Source: Oryza sativa Japonica Group
Lineage: Eukaryota > Streptophyta > Magnoliopsida > Poales > Poaceae
Length of the DNA: 64,000 bases
NCBI RefSeq assembly: GCF_034140825.1
Contig: NC_089037.1
Coordinates: 33,286,001-33,350,000 of the forward strand
Direction: 5' to 3'
Numbering within the stretch: the first letter of the stretch is position 1; each line of letters begins with the position of its first letter. The notes below the pieces were generated by a model, which was not told the DNA's origin, searched no databases, and saw only the letters and a list, made by a program, of their open reading frames with translations. Below are positions 31,297 to 42,521 of this stretch, piece by piece. A program made the translations under genes and the position numbers.

Positions 31297-32122
31297 GTCA
31301 TATTTGTTTTAATTAAGATTATTGTAATCCAAATTATTAAACCAGATTAGTATAAACAGAATTATAATAAGTTATGAGTTGTTTGTTTCTTTGAATTATC
31401 GGAGACATATATTATTGAGTTTAAATGGCTAATGTCTTTAATGCCCTTAGCTATTGCGGAATGGGATATATACTCCAACACTCCCCCTCACGCGAGACCC
31501 CTCTCAAGTCTCAAGCGTGGAATATTAGAGTGGGCTGCAATTATTTTATTTAATTGCGCGCCAGCCAAGATTCGAACTCGAGACCTCTGGCTCTGATACC
31601 ATATTAAGCTACATGCACCAGCCAGTTGCACCTAAAAGCCTAAACTGATAGGGAAAGACGATCAATTCACTTTATATACTCCAACGGATGAGACGGCGAC
31701 AACGACGCGCCTTGGGGAAGGAGTCGGGCTCAGGGTGGGGGCTCGGGGGAAGGATTTGCGCAGCGCAGGGTGGGGACTTGGGAAGGATTTGCGCACGATA
31801 GGGAGAGAGGAAGCGGATGCACACACGGCCGGGGGAGGCACCGGATTCGCGCACACTAGGGAGAGAGGATCAGAGGAAGCGGATGTGCTCGATCAATTGG
31901 GTTCGATGGCAGTGGTGGGTAATTTGCATAAAACTTTTAAGGGTAAGGTAATGGTCTTTAGCCACCTAATAATCTGAAAAGGCACATTTAGAGAAGATTA
32001 TCATATTATACTAATCTAGCTTATAGATTATAATAATGTATCATAATAATCTACATATTTGTTTCAAATTATTGCTAATAATCCATATTATAATAATTCT
32101 AAGTTGAAACAAACAAGGCCTG
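31297..32122. mobile_element. hAT-type MITE split by insertions
   Basis: Outer parts 31297-31425 and 31915-32122 match the MITE at 13409-13713 (tttgttttaattaagattat at the left, aataattctaagttgaaac at the right; tagattataataat inside). The ~490 bp between them are foreign: an LTR-element fragment, then a GC-rich segment with imperfect internal repeats (gaaggatttgcgca twice near 31752 and 31783). Confidence 0.6.
31455..31690 (-). mobile_element. Small LTR-retroelement fragment (TRIM-like)
   Basis: Fossil, minus strand. A primer-binding site complementary to initiator Met tRNA (TGGTATCAGAGCC, about 31589-31602) and a purine-rich tract before a TGTTGGAGTATATA terminus (31467-31480) place LTR pieces on either side of a very short internal region with no coding capacity. 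Family uncertain; age not estimated. Confidence 0.5.
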
Positions 32123-32469
32123 GAAAAGTAGAGTTGCTACAATCTGAAAATATAGAGTTGTCAAAATATGAAAAGGTTGGATTTTTTAGTCTGGCTTTTA
32201 GTTTATTTTTTGAATTCTACAACTATAACTTATCAGAATTTAAACTAAAAATTAGATTGTTTGGGGAGCTTCGGATTCTGATACAAGCTTTCCCAAATAG
32301 ACTCTTCATCATGTTGCCATCATCACCTACTAACTAATTCGAGAACAGGTGCAACCGGAAGAAAGTAATTGATTGCAACCATGAACTTGTTCCCGTTGCA
32401 TCCCACAAGCACGTTTGCTAGTATGCTACAATATCAAAAAGGAGAAGAAAAATAAACTGGCCAAATCCA

Positions 32470-32755
32470 AACATAAATGAAGTATAAGCGACTGTTTGGT
32501 TGATTTTAGTTATTGTCACATCGGATGTTTGAACACTAATTAGAAATATTAAACGTAGGCGACAAAACTCATTCTATGATTAGCCTATATAAACATATGC
32601 TAATTAGGGATTAATTAGGCTTAAAAAATTTATCTCGCGAATTAGCTCTCATTTATGCAATTAGTTTTATCATTAGTTTACGTTTAATACTTGTAATTAG
32701 TGTCAATCATCTGATACGACAGTGACTAAAATTATCCAAACACCACCTAATAATT
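32470..32755. mobile_element. MITE-like element
   Basis: Begins near tgtttggttgattttagt and ends near ttatccaaacacc, with catcggatgtttgaacacta and ttagtttacgtttaatact in the two arms: the pattern of a common rice MITE with inverted ends. A related split copy is at 50161-50660. It ends about 12 bases from the stop of the gene at 32767. Confidence 0.55.
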
Positions 32756-32766
32756 CCAAGCTGAAA

Positions 32767-33756
32767 CTATGGATCAACGTGCAGAATCCACGACGCTCTG
32801 TTCGCCGGTGGAAGTCCGACGAACTCCTCCCCGCCGCGCTCTCTCACGCTCGATATCTTCACGCACGCGTCCTCCCCCGGGTAGAACATGTACACGCAGT
32901 CCGCCTCCAGCCCGCACTCGCCGGCGTCGCACGACGCCGCGAAATACCACGGAGCCATCACGAACGCGCGCCCGCCGCCGAGGTCGCGCGCCCTGCGCCA
33001 CCGCCGCGGCGGCGGCTGCTCGTGCTCGGAGAGCCTGTGCACCCGCGTCTCGCAGTCCGTCATCCCGGCGCCGCCGAGCTCGTACACCAGGCTGACCATG
33101 TACAGCTCCCCCTGGGACTCCACCAGGAAGAAGTGCGCGTGGTCGACGTCGCCCAGCTCCCCGGCGTCGATGTCGAGGGAGGCGAACGCCGGCGCCGCGG
33201 AGGCGAGGTCGAGCACGCCGAGGTTGCCGGCCGCGTCGGCGTTGAAGTAGAACGCGCCGTGGCGAGCGGCGGCGACCGGGCAGATCGGCACCTTCTCGAC
33301 GCGCAGGCTCGCGTCGTCGACGCTCTGCGTGCCGATGTCGTACTCGTGCTTCGCCCACTCGCCGTCGCCGTCGCCGCCGACGCGGCAGTGCCAGAACACG
33401 GTGGAGAAAGGGTGGACGAGGAGGACGACGCAGCCGCCGTCGCCGCCGGCCGGCTTGCCGGAGAGGAGGCAGGTGCACCTCCTCGGCGGCAAGTCGTCTT
33501 GGGGCAGATGCGGGAGAGGAATCGTGTCGTAGGAGTCGCGAGGGTTCTGCAGGAACGTGGCGGCGGCGGCGTCGCGCACTAGGATCCAGCCCTGCGGCGT
33601 CGCCCAGGCGTTGGCATTCGTCAGCCCAGGGATGTCGCCGCCGCCGTCGATGACCTTCCTCTCCGAGATGCTGAACAGCACCGGCTTGTCGGAGCCGCCG
33701 CCGGCGTGCTCCAGGGCGAGGCAGGGTAGACGAACGCCGCTGCTCGACGTGTCCAT
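32767..33756 (-). CDS. DUF295 protein, intact, GC-rich copy
   Basis: A 329-residue frame from ATG 33756 (MDTSSSGVRLPCLALEHAGG) to TAG 32767. Landmarks: VLFSISERKVIDGGGDIPGL, TPQGWILVRDAAAATFLQNP, VFWHCRVGGDGDGEW, KHEYDIGTQ, GAFYFNADAA, HFFLVESQGELYMVSL, FVMAPWYFAASCDAGECGLE and ASWILHVDP. It is far more GC-rich, mostly at third positions, than the other copies, and its Ala and Gly stretches are longer, so it is an older lineage or has undergone GC-biased conversion. The CTTATATAGGCG core promoter is not found upstream, which suggests separate regulation. One of only two open copies here. Confidence 0.88.
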   Translation of the reverse strand: MDTSSSGVRLPCLALEHAGGGSDKPVLFSISERKVIDGGGDIPGLTNANAWATPQGWILVRDAAAATFLQNPRDSYDTIPLPHLPQDDLPPRRCTCLLSGKPAGGDGGCVVLLVHPFSTVFWHCRVGGDGDGEWAKHEYDIGTQSVDDASLRVEKVPICPVAAARHGAFYFNADAAGNLGVLDLASAAPAFASLDIDAGELGDVDHAHFFLVESQGELYMVSLVYELGGAGMTDCETRVHRLSEHEQPPPRRWRRARDLGGGRAFVMAPWYFAASCDAGECGLEADCVYMFYPGEDACVKISSVRERGGEEFVGLPPANRASWILHVDP

Positions 33757-34213
33757 CGTTTTCGCCGCCCAACACAAAGAAGAAATTTTGACGGCGACGA
33801 CGTCGCTTTGGTTTCTTGTAATTTCTGGCTAGATTGATCTTGCGAGAAACAAGAAAAAATCTTGTGGCTTATCTGATTTGGTTTACGATAACTGCGTGCA
33901 AACGCGATACTCTGAAAAAGGAAAACCGAACTTGAGTAGAACTCGGAAGAAACAATTTTAATTGTCCCCTTTTGGTATTTTGAGTTTAAAAGAATAATTC
34001 ATCAGCCGGGCATGTAAAGGAGACATGTTTGATGTACTCAATCCAAATCCAAACAGTGTGACTGAATCTTTTTTTTTTTAGCAAAAGTATAAAATCACCT
34101 GTCCATGTTCTGAAACTTGAGACAAATTTACCAAACGTATTATACTTCGGTTTGGAGTTTGGACTGGGAACAGTGGAAGACAGTTCCATCCTCCACAAAA
34201 TTTGGTTGAGACA
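33757..34213. other. Upstream region of the GC-rich DUF295 copy
   Basis: No gene. Its outer part (34140-34210) resembles the 3'-flank block near 29325-29375, so the next array unit begins here and is interrupted by the LTR. Confidence 0.45.
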
Positions 34214-37200
34214 TGTGGCGCCCGTTCCGTCGTGGCGCCTAGCGGGAAAATTATCTCTTAAAAACCCTAATTACGAGATTTGTTTCTTTGCTTGTTGTCT
34301 AGTGTCCGTGCCATCTCAAGATCTCAATCCCCGATCTATCGTCAAGTTCAAATCCGAATCCAAATCCTTCCAAATCAAATTCCTCCGCAAAAGTCTATTT
34401 TGCCTCCTCCGGGGTCGATGGGCCGAATCTCGCTCGGCCCATCTCTCCCTCCCCTCCCCCGGCGCGCTCCTTCTCCCCCTCTCTCTCTCTCTCTCGCCCC
34501 CTCCCCTCCCCCGGCGCGCTCCCTTTCCCCCTCTCCCTCCGCTCCGCTCCGCCCCGCCCGCGCGCCGCGCGCGCGTGCGCGTGAGCCGCCGCGCCGAGCG
34601 CCCCCTCCCTTTAACCTCGCTCTGCCCGCGCGTGCGCGTGAGCCGCCCGCGCCGAGCCGAGCGCCCCTCCTCCGCTCCCTTCGCTCTGCCCGCGCGTGAG
34701 CGCGTGAGCCGCCCGCGCCGAGCCGAGCCCTCATTTCCGCTCCCTCGATGCCGCTCCCCGCGCGTCGTTCGCGCGCGCGCCCGCGTGGTCCTTGCTCGCG
34801 TCGCATCTGCGCCGCCCGGCCCCGCTGCCCTGCCGCGCCTGCAGCCGCTCGGCCCCGCAGCCAGCGCGCGTGCCCGAGCCGCGCCACTCCATCCGCCGCG
34901 CCCTCCCGTTGTTTCCCGCGCGCGCGTGCCGAGTGGCCGACCATCTGGTCGCCGCCGCCGTCACTCTCTGCCGCGCCAGCCCGCGCCTATCGCCCGTGTC
35001 GTCGCGCCGCTCCAAACCGCCCCGCCGTCATCGCCGTCGTCATCGCCTCGGCCCCGCCACTCCGCACGCAAGCCGCCAAGGGACGGAGGCCGAGCCCTCC
35101 TCCCTCTGCCGCGACGCCCCCGCTCCCCTCCTCCTTTTTCCTAAATCGGCAAGGGGGCAAGCCCCTTTCTCCCCCTCCTTTTTCCCCTTTTCCTCCCGCC
35201 GGCGTCATCCTCCCTCCCTCTGTCACCGTCTTGGCCGCGAGCGCCGAGTGCCAGCTCGCGCCTTGACCGCCCAAGGTCGGTTTTCAAACCGACATCGTCG
35301 TCCTATAAACCAAGGCGCCCTCCCATCCATTCCCCCTCCCGTTTCGCTCGCCGCCACCGCGCCATTGCCATCCCTCTGTTTCGCCGTCGCCGTTCGTCGT
35401 TGCGCGTGTCGGAGGAGCCGGCACGAGCAAGGACGCGGAAGGGGACTTCGGCCGCGCCCTCTCCTTCCTCTTCCCCGGCCCGAGGCCGGAGAGATTACTC
35501 CCGCGCCGTCGGCCTCTCGTCACTGCGCCCCGACCCGCACGGTAGTGCCTCTCTCCGTTCTTCCTCCTCGCTCCATCTTCCCCCCTTAGTTTTCGGTGGT
35601 AGCACGAGTAGCCTCCCCGTAGCTAGCCGGCGCCGCCCCGACCGTTGCCGTCGCTCGCCGTGTGCTCGTCGTCGTCGCCGCTCGAGCTCCGTAGCACCCG
35701 CTCGTCGCCAGCCTCGCTCGGCGTAGCTCCGCCCAATCCGACGCTAGCATCGGATTCCCGTAGCCGCGTAGATGCTCTCGCCGCCGGGAATCGGCCCCTC
35801 GTGACCTCGTCGCCGTTTTCCTCTTCCCTCCCCGCCGGTTGCCGCCGCCGCGATTCGCCGCCGTCAAGCTTCCTCCGGCGAATCCGAGCCGTTGGCTCGT
35901 CTCCCCTTATCTCGTGCAACCACCCGGTGTGCTCGCTTTCGCCGGTATCGCCGTGGTTCGCTCCGCCGCTCGCCGCTGTTGTCCGCCGTCCGTTCCGGCC
36001 GGCGTCGTCGTCTACCTCCCGCCGGCCCGCGTGGCAGCCACGTAGGCGCCACGTCGGCGCCAGCTCAGCCGAGGTCAGGACGGGCCGACCCCGGTCAGCC
36101 CCTCCCGAGCGCGCGTTCCACCGCAAGCCGTGAGGCTGCGCGTGGGCCCGCTGCATCCGTTCCTCCGCAGACCGCGCGTGTGCACCGCGTCCCTCCCCCG
36201 CCCGCGCGCGTGCGCCGCGTGCTCCCTCCGCACGGTGAGCCGAGCCGCTGACAAGCGGGTCCCACTCGGGACCGCGCACGGTGAGCCTGGTCTACCGGCC
36301 CTCTCTCTCCTCCCCTCCCGCGCGCGCGCACTTGGGCCGCCTTGGGCCGGCCGGCCCATTTAGCTCGTCCGGTCCGCTCCTTTTCCCTTGGGCCGCGCCC
36401 TAGCCGCCCGAGGAAAAGTCTATAATCCCTCCCTATTTTCTTTTCTTTTCTTTTTCTTTTCCAAAAAGGATTTAATTAAATCCTTTTCCTTTAGACCAAA
36501 AATCCAATAATCTTAGAAATTCAATATCTTCCCAACCGTAAATCCGTTTGACTCCGTTCAACTTCCAAAATTCCTCAAATCTCGAGATCTATCTAATGGC
36601 ACGCTTAGAGGTCATTAATAGGGCTTTATTTTCGCCGTTTGTTGAGTTGTCCCGTTTCGCGTGTAGTTTCGGAGCCCGAAGACCCGCAGTGCGAGGATTT
36701 CGAGGATCAAGCTCCAGATCTCGAGCAAGGCAAGCCACCTTTGAACATCTTGAGCCTATATTTGAAATTTAATTATGTTGCTTGAAAAATATTATGCACT
36801 GATAGGATCGCACTTAATCTGTTGTCCCGTCTGCAAGGCAGATTGGCGGACTTACATAATTTGCTGCATTTGATCCTCCCTTTGTTAATTGTTATATCAT
36901 GTCCCCTTGTAACCATCTAGTTGCGTCTCGATATCCGTGCATCCTGCGCGAGTATCGACGGACGCCTTCAAACTTAAAATCTGAAAAACTTCTTGGGTAA
37001 AACTTGGGTTTACAAAAGACTTGGAAAACCCGACACCTGGGTCGGTGCTTGCGAACTAAATGAATTTCCAAAACCGCGGACCGGGGAACGTACCGGGTGT
37101 ACGGTTTCCCGCTCTCGCACTTAAGGACCATTTCCTTGGAATTTCATCCAAACATAAGACAAGTACGACCACATGGGTGGAATGGGACACCCCTGGCGGA

Positions 37201-38267
37201 GTAACTAGCTTACCAGGGGAGCCTTGATGCCGAGAGACATGTGGATTCGCCGGGCTGGTGTCGGGGAGGACCCCTGGGCTTCCTGGCACAGTATGGTCTG
37301 GGACCTAACCTGTTGTTGGTCTGGGACCCCTCTCGTCGGCATATGGTAAACCTGTGTCGGCTTTGGAAATGCCTTGTCATGAAAGCTTGGAGGTCTCCCG
37401 ACGTGGCTGATCCCCACGGGCTAGGTGATCCGGGTTAGTAATGTCGTGTGGGTAAAGTGTACCCCCTCTGCAGAGGTTAACAAACTGTTCGAACAGCCAT
37501 GCCCACGGTCATGGGCGGATGTGAGGTGATTCCTAGTGTAGTTTTCTTTGACTACCGCTTGTGAAATTGCTGTTGTGGAAAGGGGTTCGATGTTTGAAAG
37601 ATTCTGCAGCTGATGGGATCAGCTAGGCCCGGGTGGCCGTTTGAAAGTTGTTGGCCCGGGTGGCCGGTTGAAAAGCTGTTGGCCAGGTGCCAATCTTGTG
37701 TCATTTCTAAAGATTGATACATTGCACATACTCCGACCGGACGAGACGCACTGTCTCATCCGTGTCGTTTGAGAAGCACTCACCTAGTTGTTTTCAGAAA
37801 GGAGTTCAAATAAAATCAATTGCAAAAACAACAGCCCTTCCCTTAAAGCCTGCATTAAACACTTATTTCCCATGGCTTGCTGAGTACTCCCGTACTCACC
37901 CTTGCTCTATATAAATAATCTCCCCCAGTTGCTGAAGAAGATGAAGCGAATCCTGCTGATGAGGAGTTCTTCCAGGAGCAAGCCGGCTACGATGAGTTTT
38001 AGGGTTTCGGCCTAGTTCCCAAGTCACGCCTGTATTGTTTGATCCAAGTCCTGGCTTCCATTCCCCTTTTGTAATGCAGTTGTGAGCTCGGGATCTGTCC
38101 GCAGCCCAACATGACTGTACCTCTACTCTATAATAAAGAGACCTCTGTTGCTGTGATAATCTGTCTTCCTGTGATACCAGCACTGTTTCCTGGGACTGGT
38201 ATCGATTAACAGGTTAATTTGGAGCGTCACGGGCTAGTTCCAGTCGGTACTAGTTCGGGGCGTGACA
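34214..38267 (+). mobile_element. Candidate solo LTR (large, Ty3/gypsy-like), ~4.05 kb
   Basis: Fossil. Begins TGTGGCGCCC and ends GGGCGTGACA; the flanking five bases agree at four positions (agaca, ggaca). The flanking DNA is continuous DUF295 3'-flank sequence, which fits an insertion. No protease, reverse transcriptase or integrase region lies inside, and no second copy of the terminus is seen, so a solo LTR fits best. The first 2 kb is very GC-rich; a TATA-like CTATAAA at 35304 and AATAAA at about 38132 could be its promoter and poly(A) signal. Near-complete ends suggest moderate age. Family name not assigned. Confidence 0.6.
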
Positions 38268-38272
38268 GGACA

Positions 38273-38665
38273 GTCTGGAGTGGAGTTATGGTGCTGTCTA
38301 AATCTAGCTCCACAACTCTAGTTCATTTTGTGAGAGAGCTTCATCCAGCTCCACTCCCAGTTTTGGTGGAGCTGAAACTGTTTGGCTGAGCTCCAGCTCC
38401 AGGAGGGGTGGAGCTGGAGCTGGAGCTGTACCAAACAGGCCCTAAGTTAGGTCTGGAGTGGAGTTGTGGAGCTGCCTAAACCCAGCTCCACAACTCTAGT
38501 TCATTTTGTGAGAGAGCTCCACCCAGCTCCACTCCCAGTTTTGGTGGAGCTGAAACTGTTTGGCTGAGCTCCAGCTCCAGGAGGGGTGGAGCTGGAGCTG
38601 GAGTTGTGCCAAACAGGCCCAACTCCTAGAGCTAAATTTAGGAGTTGGAGTTGTATCAAACAGGT
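38273..38665. repeat. 178-bp tandem duplication of a hAT-like MITE
   Basis: Unit 1 (38273-38450) and unit 2 (38451-38628), both starting GTCTGGAGTGGAGTT, are nearly identical. Each ends with a CCAAACAGGCCC-type terminus. The interiors are dense in the self-complementary word GGAGCTGGAGCT. A further partial unit ends at CAAACAGGTCC. Immediately right of the LTR. Confidence 0.8.
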
Positions 38666-38946
38666 CCTTAGTATGAAAATCTGTCTTTAATGACAACCTG
38701 AAGCATACTTTTTCTTTCTAACAAAATTTCTTCAGATGCTATTTGTGCACTGTAGATAATTGGGCTACAATAGACTGTTTGATGCAAAATGACACATCGA
38801 AACAGTCCGAAAACAAGATACTGGTAACAAAGGAAGATATTTTTATCAAATTTGACCCAAAAAAAAATGTCAAATGTATCAACCCCCAATGTTGATTTGC
38901 TAAAACCTGAACATTTTTGCTGTGACTACAAATCCTAAACAACTAC

Positions 38947-39365
38947 TCAATCAGTAGGCAGGATCCACAATTACTCTGTGGGCCGCTGGAAGCTACAAGA
39001 ACTCCACCATTGCCATCTCTCACGTTGGAAATCTTAGACGAACGCGTCGCCATCATGGCCTGGGAAGAACAGGGAGATTTGCAATAATGACACTACAAAC
39101 ATTGACATTTGCTATACACAAACCGGCTCTCATCCGCCGAGCACGACGCCGCGAAGTAGCACTGAGCCATGAGGATTCTGCTGCAGGAACGTGGTTGCGG
39201 CGGCGGTGTCGCGAACAAGAATCCGCCCCTGCGGCGTCACCCACGATTTGCTGCTCGTCAGGGCGGCAATGTCGCGGCCACCTTCGATTTCCTTCTCATC
39301 GGAGATGCTGAAAATTCTCGGTTTTTATCTTGCTGCAAGACGAGGCAAGGCTGAAGCGGATCCAT
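38947..39365 (-). pseudogene. DUF295 remnant with the middle deleted
   Basis: Starts at ATG 39365 (MDPLQPCLVLQQDKN). Frame-shifted pieces of the N-terminal third follow, including the TPQGWIL-type and LQNP-type regions at 39181-39260. The sequence then jumps at about 39170 to the C-terminal ECSAAS-like and YPGHD-like segments, with about 55 unrelated bases inserted at 39066-39118, and ends with WILPTD and TGA at 38947-38949. Some 600 bp of the middle are gone. The oldest-looking member of the second subfamily. Confidence 0.8.
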
Positions 39366-39407
39366 CAAATCAAAATTATTGTCTGAAAATGCTCGAGGGT
39401 GAGGTGG

Positions 39408-39410
<3 letters not shown>

Positions 39411-39456
<46 letters not shown>
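39411..39456. repeat. (TC)23 microsatellite
   Basis: Uninterrupted TC dinucleotide run of 46 bases in the leader region of the deleted DUF295 copy. Likely polymorphic. Confidence 0.97.
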
Positions 39457-39461
<5 letters not shown>

Positions 39462-39843
39462 GCAGATCAATGGATGGAGAAATTGACCTTGTTGAATTCT
39501 CGCATATATGCGGAAGCAACCAGAGTACAACTCGTTTTCGAGTTCGTCTCCACGATCAGCAACAAGTAAGAGAACCTATTCAAATGGATCAATCCAATAG
39601 CCAATCAATCAAATCACTTGTCTGGGCGCTAATTGCGAATTTGTGATTACAAATTTTGGATTCGAACCCATTTTACCAAAAGAAAAAAAGAAACACATAG
39701 ATTGTGATTACAAATTATCACACTGAACTCAACATGAAGAACAACCAAATTAACCACTTCATGTACACCACCGCGGCACGAACAGTACAGTATAGCAAGA
39801 AAAAGAAATGAGCCGATTCAGCAGCAGCAGCAGCCGAGGCTGA

Positions 39844-40059
39844 TCAGACGAGATTCTCGGGGCCGTCCTTCTTCGCCGTGAACGGCTCCGGCGGCGGCGC
39901 TCCGACGCCGGGCGGCGGCAGCGGCGTGCCGTAGACCTGGGCGCCGACGCCGGTGCGCATCTCCTCGCGGCCCTTGTGCTTGCCGAGGAAGTAGCAGCCG
40001 AAGCCGAGCAGGATGGAGAAGAAGATGAAGGGCAGCGAGATCACCAGCACGAACCCCAT
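39844..40059 (-). CDS. Small single-pass membrane protein (71 aa)
   Basis: ATG 40059 to TGA 39844. MGFVLVISLPFIFFSILLGF forms one strong hydrophobic segment (residues ~3-24) at the N-terminus, followed by a basic GKHKGREEM stretch and a Pro/Gly-rich tail (YGTPLPPPGVGAPPPEPF), ending PENLV. The charge pattern suggests an anchored peptide with a cytosolic tail. It is probably a conserved plant protein of unknown function; I cannot name the family. A GTG-initiated extension (40086) is less likely than the ATG in good context. A TATA-like TATTTATAC for this strand lies near 40235-40245, which fits a ~180-bp leader. Confidence 0.65.
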   Translation of the reverse strand: MGFVLVISLPFIFFSILLGFGCYFLGKHKGREEMRTGVGAQVYGTPLPPPGVGAPPPEPFTAKKDGPENLV

Positions 40060-40235
40060 CTCCTCCTCCTCCTTCTTGGCTACCACCTCTCACAAGCTCC
40101 TTATGGCGTCAATGGCGTGGCGAGGTGAGATCCAAGAAACAGAAGAAGCTTGCGAGGCAGGTGGAGAGAAGAAGTATCTGTTCTTTGCTTTGCGTTGCTC
40201 TTGCCTTGGGAGACGAAGCTGGCAGGGGAAGGAGT

Positions 40236-40250
40236 TGGTGTATAAATAGG
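40236..40250 (-). promoter_or_regulatory. TATA-like box for the small membrane protein gene
   Basis: gtgtataaataggg on the plus strand, giving CCCTATTTATACAC on the gene strand, about 180 bases upstream of its ATG. Confidence 0.4.
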
Positions 40251-40439
40251 GGAGACCAGCCATGGATGGAAGCTGGTAATCTGCGGGGTGCAGCAGAGGT
40301 TGAAGAATCCTATGGAAGAAGGCAGATGGAAGCTTGTGGAGTTTGCTACTGTGACAGTGTACCTCTTCCTCTGGTGACCGTTGGCTTGGAGCCTCTGGCC
40401 CAACGGTCGGATGCAAAGCAAAGCAAGGAAGCTTGACTT

Positions 40440-42024
40440 CTACTACTTGAAAATAATAGTATTTTCGTGTGTTTTTCTTAGAGAAATTTTTTTTTTGTGT
40501 GTGTTTTTCTTTAGGGGAAAGAGAACTTTGGTTGGGAAATGACGGTGGACAAAATGGATTAACCTTGCAGTCAAAAGTTCAGGGTGGACACTTCAAGATC
40601 TCCAAGCAGTAAACAGTTTTTTTTGTTTTTTTTTTTGCTTTTTTGGTCTAATTAAGAATCTGATTCCCTCAAAATAATTAAGCATTTGTTCGTTGCTTTT
40701 AAAAGGTAGATTATGTATACACGCGTAATCAACCAAGTGGTTCTTCCTCCTTTCTTTTCAAACTGCGAATGATGCTTCTATAATTATCTACACTCTTCTT
40801 TGTGACTTTTGCCATTATCTTGCATTACTCTTTTTTTCCGGAGAACTCAATGCTCTAATAATACAATTCACAGTTGTTGTTTGTAAAAGGCAATGGTCTG
40901 CAGCATATATGAAATGTACTACTATATCAGTACTACTGTATTTTAATTCAGACCAGGAAAATTTTCAGCACTTCAGTCATCAACTGGACAAGCTCAGTTG
41001 ATGAGCTCCACAAGGTGTGGTTCGAAGCCTTACCTCTTTTAATTATTTAATATTATGTCATTCCTTAATATTTATGTTTTTTTAGTCATCAACTAGGCAA
41101 CGATGTATGAACATACAGTATGGCTCTGTTCGATACTCACTGTTGGGAACGGTTTCCTACAGCACGGAAAACGGAGCAGCGATTAGCGGTTGATTAATTA
41201 AGTATTTGCTATTTTTTAAAAAAATGGATTAATATGATTTTTTTAAGCAACTTTCGTATAGAATTTTTTTTTACAAAAAACATACCGTTTAACAGTTTAA
41301 AAAGCGTGCGCGTGGAAAACGCGGGAGGGAGGTTGGGAATCCCTGGTAACGAACGGAGCCCTATGTCATCTCAAGAGATCAAAATCATGAGCTTTACATG
41401 ATACGCTACAGGGCTTTAACATCGAGTTAAGTGACTTGAGCTTATTCTGTCAAGAAAATTTCTGAAGAAAGTGCATTACTGTATACTCTGACGAAGTCTG
41501 AGATCATGGAGCCACAGCAGGGGAGCAATCAAGCTTGGTCCAAGGGTTGCCATTCGTTTGCTCTCCCGGCTAGATAACTAATCCTATGTGATTTGCTAGA
41601 GAAAAGGACGAGAAAAGATGTAAGGACTCAATGAAAGTTCAGTTGAATCAGCTGATATTGGCAGATAATTTCATCCACACAGGTAGCTGATATTGGAAAC
41701 ATGCATGACTAGGGACATGCACTACTTAGGACATATAAACTTTACAGAGTCTCATCTCATGCTAAACCAGCAAAGCTTGTTGAGATAATGGGGCCAAGGT
41801 GCACTCAGTTTGAAAATTTTCAGTAGTTCTTAATTGAGTTTGAAAATTTTGAGAAACAATTTCAACTAAAGGATTGCTAAACTGTTCAGATTGTGCTAAG
41901 TGGAGCCATGAATCACACCAATTCATGAAGCTCCTGATTCTTCTCCTTAGCATGTGAAAATCCATCTCAGGGACACCTCAAACATTGAACCTTTTCTTTC
42001 CAACAAAATTTATTCCAATGGTAT
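40440..42024. other. Intergenic, with MITE and SINE-like remnants
   Basis: No gene. 40990-41080 has tRNA-like boxes (agctcagttgatgagc, then GGTTCGAAGCC) and could be a tRNA-derived SINE fragment. 41124-41361 is a MITE-like element with inverted ends ggctctgttcg and cgaacggagcc and an internal poly-A/T core; its target duplication is unclear. 41760-42020 is diverged DUF295 3' flank. Confidence 0.45.
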
Positions 42025-42287
42025 TACTCCCTCCGGGTTGATATTACTTGTTGTTTTGGATAAGGACACGGTCTTCAAAAAATAACTTTAACCATTATTT
42101 TCCATTATAATATGTATAAAAGTATTAACAAATATATGATTTTTTAAAGTAATTTTTAAGACTAATTGTAATCACCATATTTGAAAGACAAATATTTTAA
42201 AAATAATTTATAATCAATAATTCTAAAGTTTGACCTTATGGGCTTATCCTTATTAAAACGACAAGTATTATCAGTCCGGAGGGAGTA
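42025..42287. mobile_element. Stowaway MITE (complete)
   Basis: Element 42027-42285, 259 bp, TA on both sides. Inverted ends CTCCCTCCGGGTTGATA and CTCCCTCCGGACTGATA (right end read inward). Confidence 0.92.
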
Positions 42288-42521
42288 AGTATAATTGTAT
42301 AATGTAGATAACTGTGCCAAAATACAGTTTGACACCTTGATGCAAAATGAAAGATTGGAACGGTCAAAATCCAAGATTAACAAGAGTACTTTTATAGGCT
42401 ACAATATGATTAAAAAAACACAGCGATCAAATTTATCGATATGGTCTTTTTCTTTTGAACGAGTTATCGATATGGTTCTGAAGCCTAAACCTTTTTGCCA
42501 TGACAAAAGAGAAAAAAAAAC

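Noticed and set aside
31560-31605. Possible tRNA-like sequence (ttcgaactcgagacc, ctctgatacca)
   Set aside because: It matches a retroelement primer-binding site next to an LTR terminus and does not fold as a full tRNA.
32722-33582. Long plus-strand open frame opposite the GC-rich DUF295 gene
   Set aside because: It is the complement of a GC-rich coding region; the sequence is Arg/Ala/Val-rich with no domain, while the minus strand carries the full family motif set.
34152-36363. Several long open frames of Pro/Arg/Ser-rich sequence on both strands
   Set aside because: They lie inside the GC-rich part of the candidate LTR and reflect composition; no conserved domain in any frame.
40990-41080. 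tRNA gene candidate with A- and B-box-like words
   Set aside because: Box spacing and arms do not form a cloverleaf by eye; at most a SINE fragment, so it is mentioned only within an intergenic entry.
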